Shown: positions 46,401 through 56,957, numbered from the stretch's first letter. The stretch: 64,000 nucleotides of DNA from Caenorhabditis elegans (GCF_000002985.6 NC_003281.10:6572001-6636000), one strand, 5' to 3'. Made by a program: numbers and translations. The notes: a model not told the origin generated them from the sequence alone.

Positions 46401-47855
46401 AGTAAAAATTACGCAACATAGTTAAAAATATAATCCCTGCCATTGTATTTAGTAAAAAAATTTTCATAGTGAATACATTTCTAGCAATTAAAAAAAACTA
46501 TAGTAAATAATCTGAAAACTGTTACTTACACAATACCACTACAGTAACCCAACAGTATCCCTCCACGTAGTAAAAATACGTCCGTAGCAAAAAAGTAAAA
46601 CATCCACGTAGTAAAAGATAAAGTAGTAAAAAAGTATTTTCCGTAGTAAAAGATCTATGTGGTAAGATCGTAGTAAAAGAGAACACGTAGTAAAAGAGCT
46701 AACTGTAGTAAAAGATCTAAATGCGGAATTCGTAGTAAAAGAGATCTTGTAGTAAAAGAGATACGTAGTAAAAAATCAAGTAGTAAAACAGTATTTGCCC
46801 AAAAATATGTTGATGCGGATTTTCAAAATTTTTTTGTTAAAAATAAATTATTTTAAAAGCTAATATTAGAAAATGAGATAAAAGTATAAATTGATTTTTT
46901 TCAAAAACTAATTGTGATAAAAACTATGAAAAATCACTGAAAATTCCGCAGCAATGAAAATTTGAAGTTACAGTACTCATTAAAGGCGCACACTCGTTTG
47001 TAATTATTGAAAACAATTATCGCGTCTAGACCGGCTACCCTAATTCTGGCGCATAATCGCAAAATTTCGCGTCTGAGTAAAATTACAACAAAAAATCTTT
47101 AAAGTCGAGTTTTCAGGAAATTCTGACAACGAGTGACATCCAATTACGAACCATTGATTCATTATTCGTTGATCCTATTGCACTCAAACAAATGTTATCA
47201 CATAATTCAAAGGTAATAAATAGTATTTCCATGAAAAAAAAGTATATTAAAAAAATTTCAGATATACTACGATCTCTTCGAAAAAGTTTCCACAAAGAAT
47301 TCGGCAGATGAATGTGATTGGAGGAAAAATTTCAGTAATAGTAACCGGAATTACACGTTGAAATTGGATACAAATGTAACCATCGAGCATATTTTAGCCG
47401 CAATTTCTGAAGGATTTGATAACGTGCGTTGAAAACTTTTGAAAATAAAAAAAAATTATATTTCGAACCTTTTCAGTATATGGAATCATTCACATTGACT
47501 AATCTACCACAAATCACGCCACCTCTCTTTCTGTCACGTATCTCAGGATCAATGTACGCACTTTTATATACAATATTCGATAAATGTGAGACAAGACCTA
47601 GAGAAATTTGTTGGAGTGGATGGGTAAATTGATATTTCTTCAATAAAACCTTAAAACAAAAGTAACTTTCAGAAAGGTCACATGACAGGTCGTACACTAA
47701 TCGCTCGAATTCGCCTTGAAATAGCTAAATGCAAGCCTGGAACCAGTATTCGATGCTTCGTCCCAATGGATATATTCGACGACTTTTTCACTCGAATTTG
47801 CTACCGAAATGTTGTTCATATGACAGTAGTCTCTAATATGTGCAAGGAAAATTAG
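43431..47855 (+). CDS. CMTR2-like cap 2'-O-ribose methyltransferase
   Basis: Adrift/FtsJ-type SAM-dependent enzyme, probably methylating the second transcribed nucleotide of mRNA caps. Exons: 43431-43520, 43588-43683, 43746-43834, 43883-43975, 44021-44333, 44376-44588, 44631-44833, 44883-45033, 45081-45152 (or 45182), 47117-47212, 47262-47423, 47477-47623, 47673-47855. This gives about 635 or 645 residues depending on the exon 9 donor. Motifs: a candidate first catalytic Lys in AFLKLCE, the SAM-binding SSFHLCEGPGYFIEA, Asp in DLVTADGS, and Lys in GRLILKTYRF, then YIVCDGFGGS. The C-terminal half (residues about 350-635) is the degenerate second domain typical of CMTR2. Intron 9 is about 1.9 kb because it holds nested repeats; all other introns are under 70 bases. 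In worms most mRNAs get a spliced-leader cap, so the substrate may include SL RNA (inference). Confidence 0.88.
45187..47070. repeat. Palindromic dispersed repeat, split by a MULE-like element
   Basis: Left half at 45187-45280 (GCGCCAAAAATACAATGCCC, GGTCTCTACACG, TGCGCCTTTAGGGAGTACTG). Right half at 46960-47070 is inverted (TACAGTACTCATTAAAGGCG, CTAGACCGGCTACC, CTGGCGCATAATC). It is the same family as at 19386 and 48405, with the MULE-like element inserted between the arms. Confidence 0.75.
45282..46799. mobile_element. Non-autonomous MULE-like foldback element with long terminal inverted repeats
   Basis: About 1.5 kb with arms over 400 bp. The left arm (45282 to about 45710) contains many TTTTACTACG/TCTTTTACTAC sub-repeats and GGCAAATACTG at the tip. 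The right arm (about 46460-46799) is its inverse with CGTAGTAAAAGAG repeats ending CAGTATTTGCC. Flanks CAAAAATTT (45273-45281) and CAAAAATAT (46800-46808) look like a 9 bp target duplication with one mismatch, as in Mutator-like elements. It carries no coding capacity. It is located in intron 9 of the CMTR2-like gene and inside another palindromic repeat. Confidence 0.8.
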
Positions 47856-48266
47856 TTTCACTTTTTCAAATAGTCTATACACCGCCACATTCTGCCTTCA
47901 AAACCCGAATCTCTGAACTCTACATCAAGTGATATCTTGAATAACTGTATCTCTACACTGCTCCCTGGATATATGTGATTTTAATAATTTTCAATTGCTG
48001 CCATAAGGTTCAAATATTGCACTTAAAATGTTGATAAATATTTTATTGATTATGTAGTTGTCTATGAATTAAAAAAAAAATGCATTGTAAATATCGTCCT
48101 TTAATTATTTCATTTCTCGAAAGGCGGTCTGAAATCTAGATAAACCACATGTCCAAAAAGATCAACCAGTTCAAAGTTTATTGTATCTTCAACATTTTAT
48201 CATGTTTATAAGCGTTCAAAAAGATCAACTTTTATAAAAATTTATTTTTCCAGCCGAAATTCGTAA
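47856..48266. other. Intergenic region ending in a trans-splice-type acceptor
   Basis: 410 bp of AT-rich sequence between the methyltransferase and the glycerate kinase gene. TTTATTTTTCCAG at 48241-48253, 13 bases before the glycerate kinase ATG, has the form of a spliced-leader acceptor. Confidence 0.55.
48253..48254 (+). promoter_or_regulatory. Probable spliced-leader trans-splice site
   Basis: TTTATTTTTCCAG|CCGAAA sits 13 bases upstream of the glycerate kinase ATG with no in-frame upstream coding sequence and no matching donor nearby. This is the usual context for SL1 or SL2 addition in worms. Confidence 0.5.
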
Positions 48267-50194
48267 ATGGCTACTCGAAAAGCAGTTAGAACAGCTTTTG
48301 AGAAATGCCTGTTGGCTGTGGAGCCCCGTTCAATTGTCAGAAATGTAAGTTTATTTCAAAGATTTGAAAACATACTATTGCCCAGATACGAACCGTCGCA
48401 ATTTTCCGCCAAAAGTACGGTAACCGGTCTTGACACGACAATTTTTGGTTCAAGGCAAGAAGGTTTGCGCCTTTAAATAAAGAGTACTGTAGTTTCAAAC
48501 TACTTTTTGTTAAAGAATCCTTATTGATTTTCCACACTTTTCAATCAAAAATTAATTACTTTCTGAAAACAAATAAAATTTTAAGAAATCGAGAAAAAAC
48601 CTTAAAAACCAGAGAAAAATCACGCAGAAATGACGAATCGGAAACTACAGTACTCTTTAAATGCGCGCATCATTTTAACCAATGTTTGTCGTGTCGAGAC
48701 CTGGTATCATTTTAGACAACATACACTTATTTTCCCGTCAGTGTAATAAAATGTTCGGAATTTTTCCTTTTTAAAAACGTGCTCAACTGAAAATCTTCCA
48801 GGCAATCTCCTTGAATCCGTCCTTATTGAAAATTGCTGATTACAACTATTCATTGTCTAATTCCACTAAAATCGTCGTAATTGCATTCGGAAAAGCATCG
48901 ATTCTAATGGCAAAAGGAGCAAGAGACCAGCTCAAGTCATCACTTTTACAGAAAACAATTGTAATTGCACCGGAACAACAAAAAGGAATTGAAAATGAAT
49001 TAGAAAATGACACTGAAATATTATACGGAGCAAGAGATAATCTTCCTGATGAGAAATCAGTTTTTGCGACCCGAAAAGTCATTTCTGAAATTCGAGATTT
49101 CGACTCTGAATCCACGATTTTTCTTTTTCTAATTTCCGGTGGAGGTTCAGCTTTATTGACTTCACCCAGTGCTCCATTGGATTTGGCTGAAAAATTGGAA
49201 ACTATAAGAATTATGCAAGCACATGGGGCTACAATTCAAGAGCTGAATACCATTAGGCAGAATCTCTCAGATGTGAAAGGTGGCAAACTTTTGAGAGAGA
49301 TTAAGGTTTTGTTCTGTGAAGAACTCATTAGTTTTTATAAACTTTAAATTCCAGAAAGGATGCTCCATTGCGCTCATCATATCTGACGTCATCGGGAATC
49401 CTGTGGAGCTCATTGCCAGTGGACCTACAGTAATCCCTGCCCATCAACAAGACAAGTTCATCATTTCCAACATTTTAGAAAGTTTAAAAATTAATAAACT
49501 GGAACTTCCGGTAAATGTGAAAAATGTATTGGAGAATCATGAAAAAGGTGGGTACCAATATAGTAATTGTAATGAAATATTATAATTTTCAGAACAACTC
49601 CCTGAAAATACTTCACGTTTCCAAAACTTCATAATTTCAAGCAACAACTTTGCTCTTCGAGCGGCTGCTGAATATTTAACTTCTTCTGGTTATAATTCAA
49701 CAATTGTGACGTCATCATTGTCTGGAAATGCTGCTGAAATCGGAAAAAAGTTTGCTGAAATTATTACTGAAAAATCAATAACTTCGAGTCATCTTTTAAA
49801 AAACTCGAATTTAACTATCGAAAATTATCCAATTGCTCTACTTTTTGGTGGTGAGACAACTGTTCATTTGTCTGAAAATCCAGGAAAAGGAGGTCGCAAT
49901 CAGGAAATGGTACTGAGCTGTCTGGATGCTTTGAAGACGCGAGTTCCAGCTCATAATTTCACTTTTTTGAGTGCTGGAACTGATGGACAAGATGGACCTA
50001 CGGATGCTGCCGGAGCAATCATAAGCAATGAAGATTTGCCTTTAAATTCTCTTCTCAACAGTTCGGAATTTTTGCAAAATTCGGATTCCTATAATTTTTG
50101 GAGACAATTCAAAGGAGGAGCGAATCATATTTTAACTGGACCAAGTGGAACTAATGTGATGGATATTCAGATTTTGCTTCTAGATCAGCTCTAA
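48267..50194 (+). CDS. glctk-1: Glycerate kinase (MOFRL / GLYCTK type)
   Basis: Phosphorylates D-glycerate using ATP in serine and fructose breakdown. Four exons (48267-48344, 48802-49305, 49355-49547, 49593-50194) give 458 residues. Landmarks of the GLYCTK family are VVIAFGKASILMAKGA near residue 50, LFLISGGGSALL (the Gly-rich loop), EKLETIRIMQAHGATIQELN, NLSDVKGGKL, ALIISDVIGNPVELIASGPT, and in the C-terminal MOFRL domain LFGGETTVHL, GKGGRNQEM and SAGTDGQDGPTDAAGA. No clear organelle signal is seen. Intron 1 (457 bp) contains a complete dispersed palindromic repeat. Downstream it converges on the delta-COP gene across a foldback repeat. The symbol is from memory of this locus. Confidence 0.92.
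48395..48722. repeat. Complete dispersed palindromic repeat in glycerate kinase intron 1
   Basis: Left arm: CGCCAAAAGTACGGTAACCG, GTCTTGACACGACAATTTTT, GCGCCTTTAAATAAAGAGTA. Right arm inverse: TACAGTACTCTTTAAATGCG and TTTGTCGTGTCGAGACCTGG. This is one of the better-preserved members in the window. Confidence 0.8.
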
Positions 50195-50212
50195 TGAATA
50201 TTCAATTTAAAC

Positions 50213-50622
50213 CAGAGGTGGGCGGATATTTTTTTCGGATATTTTCTAATAATGAATTTATCAATAAGTATTGATGTAGTTATTCTGGAAGAAATGTATC
50301 CGAACAAAAGAGTAACTATTAAGCAACATTTTAATATGATAAAACCTAGAAAAATTCTACAAGTTTTCTGTATAAACGATATGCAAGTCCATTATCCGAT
50401 ATCCGTAATATCCGTAGTATCCGATATCCGATGTTGCTCGGCTAATAAGTTTTAAGGTCTCGGTAAGGAAAACTTGTAGAATTTTTCTAGGTTTTATCAT
50501 ATTAAAATGTTGCTTAATAGTTACTCTTTGGTTCGGATACATTTCTTCCAGAATAACTACATCAATACTTATTGATAAATTCATTATTAGAAAATATCCG
50601 AAAAAATATCCGCCCACCTCTG
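50213..50622. repeat. Foldback (near-perfect inverted repeat) between convergent genes
   Basis: Arms 50213-50366 and 50468-50622 are near-perfect inverses, starting CAGAGGTGGGCGG and ending CCGCCCACCTCTG. Shared internal marks are AATGAATTTATCAATAAG, GAAATGTATCCGAAC and AACCTAGAAAAATTCTACAA. The 100 bp centre has ATCCGTAATATCCGTAGTAT-type short repeats. No target duplication could be identified. The element starts 19 bp after the glycerate kinase stop codon and would be transcribed from either gene as a long hairpin. Confidence 0.9.
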
Positions 50623-50948
50623 ATACTCTACTGATACTGATACTCTGATACTGACTACTCGATTCTATATTCTCATTGAAATGTTTGAAAAACAATCGTA
50701 CAAAAAAAATGTATCCGTAAAACCCAAAAGAAATGGAAATAAATAGAAGAGCATACATAAATTAAAATATTCTCAATAAATACAGTATGAATTGGGTCGG
50801 AGGAGAGTGGCTTATGCATCACAGCAATCAAAGGGATAACATGATTTGCAAAAAAGGAATCATGAATCTCTAGAAAAATTAGTGGCTTGGTGGTGGTATT
50901 GGAAGCAATAAAAATATCAATCTTGAAGATCTCTCGAATAGGAATAAA
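50623..50948. other. 3' flank of the delta-COP gene
   Basis: Short CTGATACT tandem repeats directly next to the foldback (50620-50660), then AT-rich sequence forming the delta-COP 3' untranslated region. No gene. Confidence 0.55.
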
Positions 50949-52961
50949 TTACACAATTTCGAAATTTTCCGAGTTGAAAGTAGTCTCCACTGAATAAGTT
51001 ACCGGCGATCCATCATTTTTCACAACTTTTTGTACAGTAATCGGCACAAACAAGTTTTCAGAAGTGAATCCAACGGAGACAGGGAAGAAATGATCACAAT
51101 GGCCATTTGGAACTGAGAATTCAAGGGTTCCCGAAGAGTTCGAGCTGTCAATCACAGCTAAGGACCAAACAATCACGTTCTTCGTCTTGTGGTACTCATA
51201 TTCTCCATCACACTCACCAACGGATGGAGCTGTCGCAGTTCTGAAAAATAATACTTACTCACATGATATGGAATGATAAAGGTGCCTTCGAATATTTTTT
51301 CTGTTTTCATTCAAGCAAAACCAACAAAACGATAAGCCGGAAAATTGTAAACTGAACGAAAATTTTTGGGTTTTTGAAAACTTAAAATTTTTTTTTCAGA
51401 TTTTGGAAAAACCAAGAGAACTAAAAGGTTTTTGTTGGAAAACACGGCAGGACTGATATGTATACCAAAATTGTCAAAATAAACTTTGAAAAACTCACGG
51501 AAGTGGCACAATGATGCGAACATTGTTCAAAGTGATGTCCTCTCTTTGCAATGTGTACTCAATATTGACTTGGACTCCATCAGATGATTCTTGAGGCCAG
51601 CAATTGACTGAAATTTGCAAAATGGTTGAAAATTATACCAATACAATTGTGAATTGTTTGTCTTCTAACTTACAAGAAATTGGCAACTGCTCTTCTTCGG
51701 AAAGTGCCATTTTCCATTTGAGAATTCCCACATCTGAGTTAACTGGATATGGTTTTCCGTTCGGCTTAATTTTCAGTGTCGACGAAGATTGCCATTCCTT
51801 CTTATCGAGATTTGGATGAACTTGAAGTTGAGTTCCAGCTGCAGATCCATTATTCATTTTAATTGAAATTGGAATAAATTCGGGAGATCCAATAGAGAGG
51901 GTAACAGTGGCTTGTACTTCTCCTGATTCGAGCCCTCCATCACGACTGACACGGGTATTAATTTTCTCTTCAGTTCTAACGTGAACGACTTCTCTCTTGA
52001 CACGTGGAGCTGTGGAGATCGGTGCGGCGAGAGAGGAAACTCCTCCTGAAAATTATAAAATTTATATGTAAAATAAATTTAATATCAAAAAAAGTTGATT
52101 ACCTGAAAGACTAGCTTTCTGTACTGGTGCAATGCTTTGACCTTGTTGTCTCAATGTATCCAAGAAATCATCTTCATTATTCGTTTTTCCTCCCAACTTC
52201 AGTGCCTTTCCACCTCCAATTGGTCCCTTCGGTGCCGATGGTCGTGGAGCCGCTGGCTCAGAAACTGCAGCTGCATTTGGAGTGGATGATGAAGAGATTC
52301 CTGTGCTTGATTGATAACTTGGCTTGAGCCCTCTGCTCAAAGCCTCCTTCTGAGCTCTCTTGAGTTCCTTGGCCTTTTCAGCCATTGCCTGCTTGGCAGC
52401 TTTCTCTTGAGCTTCCTTGATCTGCATAAAAACTCTTTCCTCATGAGAATCCATCTCTGTGAAAGTTCTGATTTGAGCAAGATTGACGCTCTCGCGGTAT
52501 CCGAGAGTGACGACCTCATCGAATGCAAAAATCAGATCAAAATCGTGAGCAAGAATCTCTTTCTCCTCATTTGAGCGGCAATACTCTGGAATGACTCGTA
52601 CGAAAAGGCGTAAAGTTTCCAAGTCCTCGAGAATGTTCGAGTTTTTCGTTGTCACCAACACAAGGTAAATGTTGTCCAGAGGGTGATAAACGTAGCGGAC
52701 GCTGTCTGTCTCGACAAATGTATGTTGACGAGTAGCTGAAAACAATTTAATGTTTAAAAATCAGAAATAAAATTAATGTCTAAGGGTTTCCAATATACAT
52801 AGTACTTTTTTTAACTGACCAGCTTCCTTCTCATTCCCAATAAGCTTCGGGAAAGCATCAACGAGCCCTTCCAAACGAGATCTCATCATGTCATTTACGA
52901 ACTGCCGGGCAACAAGCAATTTTCCCGTCTTCGAGAGGATGCAAGCGGCGATCAACACCAT
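50949..52961 (-). CDS. copd-1: Coatomer subunit delta (delta-COP)
   Basis: COPI coat subunit for retrograde Golgi-to-ER transport, cytosolic and recruited to Golgi membranes. Five minus-strand exons (52961-52820, 52735-52103, 52045-51674, 51607-51499, 51240-50949) give 515 residues, the family length. The N-terminal longin domain starts [20 protein letters not shown] and includes [15 protein letters not shown] and [16 protein letters not shown] charged helical linker follows ([20 protein letters not shown]), then a Ser/Ala/Pro-rich segment, and a mu-homology domain with [32 protein letters not shown] and [20 protein letters not shown]. It ends SENFEIV. TCGTTTCAG 12 bases before the ATG suggests trans-splicing. 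Confidence 0.95.
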
Positions 52962-53880
52962 TGTGAAATACTCTGAAACGAAATAATGGCATCGAAATGG
53001 GAAAAAAAGCAGAAAAATTAAGTACACGTTGGTTTTACGCTTATATGCTACGGGAAAGTTTAATAATTAATTTAATTGTATTACATTTTAGTTAAGTACG
53101 GTTATCAATATTAAATATTGAAAACATCTAAACTTATATTGTTCTGTGAAGAGTTCCAATAAAAATCGAGTAAAAATTCGGAAAAACTAGGAAAAAATCG
53201 TGTGAAGTTTTGAGATAATGATGGAAATATATTAAAAATTTTGTTGATGCTTCAAAAAACTTAAAGTACGGAGTACGACACCAATAATTTCAAATTTCTC
53301 TAATTACGTCGCCATTTAATCCAAATTCAATGAAATTTAAAGTGTATAGCATATTTAGGGACATAAATAACTCGATTTTCAATTAAAAACAAAAAATTTA
53401 AAGCTAGAAACTATTAAAAATCAGCTTAAAAGATGAAAATCTCCAACGAACAACCAGTGAAACGTCATTTCGTTGCGAGACCTCCCCGCGGCCGCTGACC
53501 GGGAAAAGGGTAGTTTTAGGCCATGAGCAGGAAAAACTTTTTTGGCAGGCATAGAATTTCTTTGAGTGCACATTTGATCAAATATTTGAGAGAAATTTTA
53601 TGAATTAAAAAAATATTCGCGACTGAAAAAATTCTAGCAGCAATCTTTTTTTTGAGAGAGAATCGATCAGTTTTTCAATCGTTTTTAAGCACTTAAAAAA
53701 TGTCACACGTGAGAATTTAAATTAGGTTCATGATTTGAATTCAGGGCAAATACTGTTTTACTATTTGATCTTTTGGAAATTAAAATTTTTTCAACACAAA
53801 AGCCAACGCCAAAGAGAGGAAGGGTCTGAAGAAGGTCTCAGCGACAGGATCGAGCCAAAATGGCTCAGCGAGCGAGTATA
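52962..53880. other. Intergenic region upstream of copd-1 with a transposon-end relic
   Basis: AT-rich promoter-side sequence. GGGCAAATACTGTTTTACTA at 53746-53765, followed by TTTGATCTTTT, matches the tip of the MULE-like element at 45282-46799 and looks like a solo end. A GC-rich CTCCCCGCGGCCGCTGACCG lies at about 53482-53501. It ends at the TA flanking the large transposon. Confidence 0.6.
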
Positions 53881-53924
53881 CTCAGACAAACGCTTAGTAG
53901 TTTAATTAGATTTCAACCATATTT

Positions 53925-54300
53925 GATTAGAAACTGAGCAAATATAATGGGGACATAATTAATAGGCTTCCTATTCTAATCCAATATGGATTTTCTAATC
54001 AAATATGGTTGAAATCTAATCCAATGTGGAACAAATCTAATCCAATATGGCCGAAATCTAATCCAATATGGAACAAATCTAATCCAATATGGCCGAAATC
54101 TAATCCAATATGGTCGAAATCTAATCAAATATGGCTGAGATCGTGCCATATTGGATTAGATTTCGACCATATTGGATTAGATTTCGACCATATTAGATTA
54201 GATTTGTCTTCTAATGAAATATGGAGGAAATCTAATCTAACATGGATTTCTAATCTAATATGGAGCAAATATAATGCAATACGGATTTTCTAAACAAATA
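53925..54300. repeat. TCTAATCCAATATGG minisatellite within the left transposon arm
   Basis: About fifteen copies of a 15-20 bp motif, AAATCTAATCCAATATGG with variable GCC/GAAC/GTC linkers, switching orientation near 54140 (ATTGGATTAGATTTCGACC). The motif derives from the arm sequence TAATTAGATTTCAACCATAT. It is present only in the left arm. Confidence 0.85.
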
Positions 54301-54353
54301 TGGTTGAAATCTCGTTTAATAGACAGGTGCGAGTCACGGCTAACCGACTCAAA

Positions 54354-54475
54354 ATCACTGCTAATTAGGCAAAACGGCCAAAAAACCAGAACTAATTAGC
54401 TTAAAACCATGGCTAATTAGCAAACCATTGCTAATTAGCAAAAAAGCAGTGCTAATTAGCAATAATACACAGCGC
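54354..54475. repeat. GCTAATTAGC palindromic tandem repeats
   Basis: CACTGCTAATTAG, AACTAATTAGC, GGCTAATTAGC, TTGCTAATTAGC and GTGCTAATTAGC occur at spacing of about 20-25 bases. Related copies (AGCTAATTAGC) occur near the right end at 59600-59680. Confidence 0.75.
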
Positions 54476-55195
54476 CTCAAATCTGGAGAGAACAGCGAAA
54501 AAAGTGGTTTTGGAGCGGGAGCGCGTTTGCTGCAGACGTCGCACGAATTGGAATTAATGTATAGCAAAACAGTAAAATATCGCGTTTTTGCTGGATTTTA
54601 GGGATTTTAAAGCAATTTTCAACATGCGGGACCGCCCAGAGACTGTTTGCGATGCGATTTACTTCATTTTAACATAAATTTTTCTCCAAATAAGCTCGAA
54701 ACGAGCTCTGAATTTCGGCGAATCTGAAAAAATTTTTTGACGAAAAACAGAATTTTGCAAATAAAAATTGATTTTAGAGCAATTTATTGCATAAATATTT
54801 GCTTTTAGATGTTTTATGAATAGTTTGAATCTTTTTAAAGAGTTTTAGTTATTAATTTGACTGATAACACAGAAAAATGATTTTTCTTGGAAACGAAATC
54901 GATAAAAAAGTAAAGCAACATTTATCAAGGGGAATCTGGCAAAATTAGTTGAATAACTTTTATGAAATTAAAGATTTCAATAGAATAAAGTTACAAATCA
55001 ATCAAAATCACTAAAAATACAAATAGTTCTGATCAAATATCAATATTCCAATCTACCAAGTGATCTATGCCACGCCAAATTTCTTATGTAAGTGTTGCTC
55101 TCCAATTTTCCTCAAAAATGGCTCAAATACTCACGTAAATGATCAAATTAACATTTTTTACAAGTTTGGTGTTATATTTTCTTTTCCTTGATAAG

Positions 55196-55592
55196 GATCC
55201 ATGAGGTTCTTCCTACCCTCTACAGCTCTAGATACCTCAACTTCGACAACTCCTATCTACTCGGAGAGGCGAGATATCAAAAAGTGATCAACTGAAAACT
55301 TGTAGAGCACATCAAAAACTATGATATTCAATTTAACCTACGTTTTTATCTTCCAAGATTGGGGAGTTAGACTTACATTTGTATTGCATACTTTTTGTTA
55401 TTCTAATGGCTGCTCTAACTTCCTCATCTTAAGAGATAAACACATGGTTTTAACTAATTATTATAGTTTTTATTATGTTCTAAAATTTCTTAGTTAATCA
55501 CTTTTCAATATCTTGCCTCTCTGAGGAGATAGGAGTTGTCGAAGTTACAGTATCTATAGCTATGCGCATATGAAGAATCATATGGATTCTCA
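55196..55592. repeat. Inverted-repeat (MITE-like) sequence nested in the transposon
   Basis: The left arm (about 55196-55303) contains AACTTCGACAACTCCTATCT and GAGAGGCGAGATATC. The right arm (about 55481-55592) contains the inverses GATATTGCCTCTCTGAG-like (written there as ATATCTTGCCTCTCTGAGG) and AGATAGGAGTTGTCGAAGTT. Outer parts (GGATCCATGAGGTTCTTC vs GAAGAATCATATGGATTC) also pair. It has no coding capacity. Confidence 0.75.
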
Positions 55593-56288
55593 TCATGCAA
55601 TACTACTTATCATCTGAGTTTTGTGGGAACCAATGATTCAAAAATGTTTCTTCAGATGATAAAACAAGTTTTGCTTTGATCTGAACATATAGTGTTGGTT
55701 TAGTGAAGATCAACTGCCAACTAAACAGTTTCCGTTGAGTTGGGCATTTTTGAGCAATTTCAAGACTTGAAACCGTGTTATTTCTATCAAGCTGACGTTT
55801 AAAAATTGGAATCAAACATATTGATGCTTGAAAAAATTTGTTTCGCGTAGAAATTTTGTCATAGAATTAACTTGTTCTAATCGGTTCGAAAATCAATGAT
55901 AAATCAACCAAATCTTGAATTTGTTCAATAAAATATTTTTTAAAACTTTTTTAAAGCAATAATAATTCCAATATTTAACTATTTGTTCCAAATTTCATCT
56001 TGAAAACTCGAATAATCGCGAAATTTCGTCTGATATTTATTTAATACCGTAAAAGTGTGCAAGCGCGCTCCGTTGGACTTTCCAATTCTCGATTTTCACA
56101 ACTCTCCCGATTTGAGGCGCTGTGTAATATCGATTTTTTGTTTTCTTTCATTTTTATTTTATTATCCTTGCTTTTTATAAGTAATATATTTGTTTTTTTA
56201 CATTTAATTCATAATTAACGTGTTTCATTAAACTTGTTCGATTTTTTAAAACAATTTTTGTATTTTTCTAGGCAGATACACGTTTCGA

Positions 56289-56600
56289 ATGGTGAAAAGT
56301 CCGAGAACGACGGTTCAAAGGATTCTGAATTCTGCTCCACGAAAGTTGCTGATCAGAAATGTGATTCCTGTTGGACGAGGTATTACTTATTTATCAAATC
56401 ATTACATTTTGAACATTATTCCTCAGGTCCAGCACATTTCGAGGAGTTCAATCATCCAATAACAGGAATTCAGCGAATAACTTCCACTTCGAACTTGGTA
56501 CCGGAGGTTGTAAGAGAAGGAGAAGAAGTAGAAGTGAACAGCTATTTGGACGACGAAGAAACTTCAGAATTTATAGACGAGACTAGCGGGCCCTGCGGGC
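56289..56600 (+). pseudogene. Exons of an unrecognised transposon-internal gene
   Basis: After TTTTTCTAG, ATG at 56289 starts MVKSPRTTVQRILNSAPRKL. A good donor (GACGAG|GTATTAC) at 56379 and acceptor (TATTCCTCAG) before 56427 join in frame to PAHFEEFNHPITGIQRITST and an acidic stretch VREGEEVEVNSYLDDEETSE. It then runs into a GC-rich hairpin insertion (GCGGGCCC-TGC-GGGCCCGC at 56586-56604) and stops. Probably the 5' exons of the gene whose later exons lie at 58140-59361. No family recognised. Confidence 0.45.
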
Positions 56601-56883
56601 CCGCCAGTTGTAGGGGGTATAAGGCGAGTCCCCTTGCCGGGCGTAGGTTCTCGGCTTCGCTCGAACCTGTTAGTGGGTTCGTGAAAATTTCAGTAGGTCA
56701 ATGGGAGTCTTCTTGATTTTTGAGTTCGGTTTGACCAAAAACAGAAGCACCCGTTGAATCAGTTAAAGCTGAGTTTTGATTGATTGAAGTTTGAGGAGGC
56801 GAAGGGGGAGACGTACCCATATTTTGTATAAAATCGAATATTTCTATTCGAATCCCGATTACTCACAAAAAACAAAAAAGTTT

Positions 56884-56957
56884 GTCAGTTGGCAGTATTG
56901 AACCAACTACCAAAATTTCTGAGACATACGCAATAACCACTCGGCCATGCGGGAGAG
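56884..56957 (-). other. tRNA-like / Pol III promoter-like sequence
   Basis: On the minus strand the sequence reads CCCGCATGGCCGAGTGGTTATTGCG and later TAGTTGGTTCAATACTGCC. TGGCCGAGTGG matches the A-box consensus exactly and GGTTCAATAC matches the B-box, at tRNA-like spacing. The D-arm start resembles Leu/Ser tRNAs, but no clean acceptor or anticodon stem forms. It is best read as a tRNA pseudogene or tRNA-derived repeat head. Confidence 0.5.
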
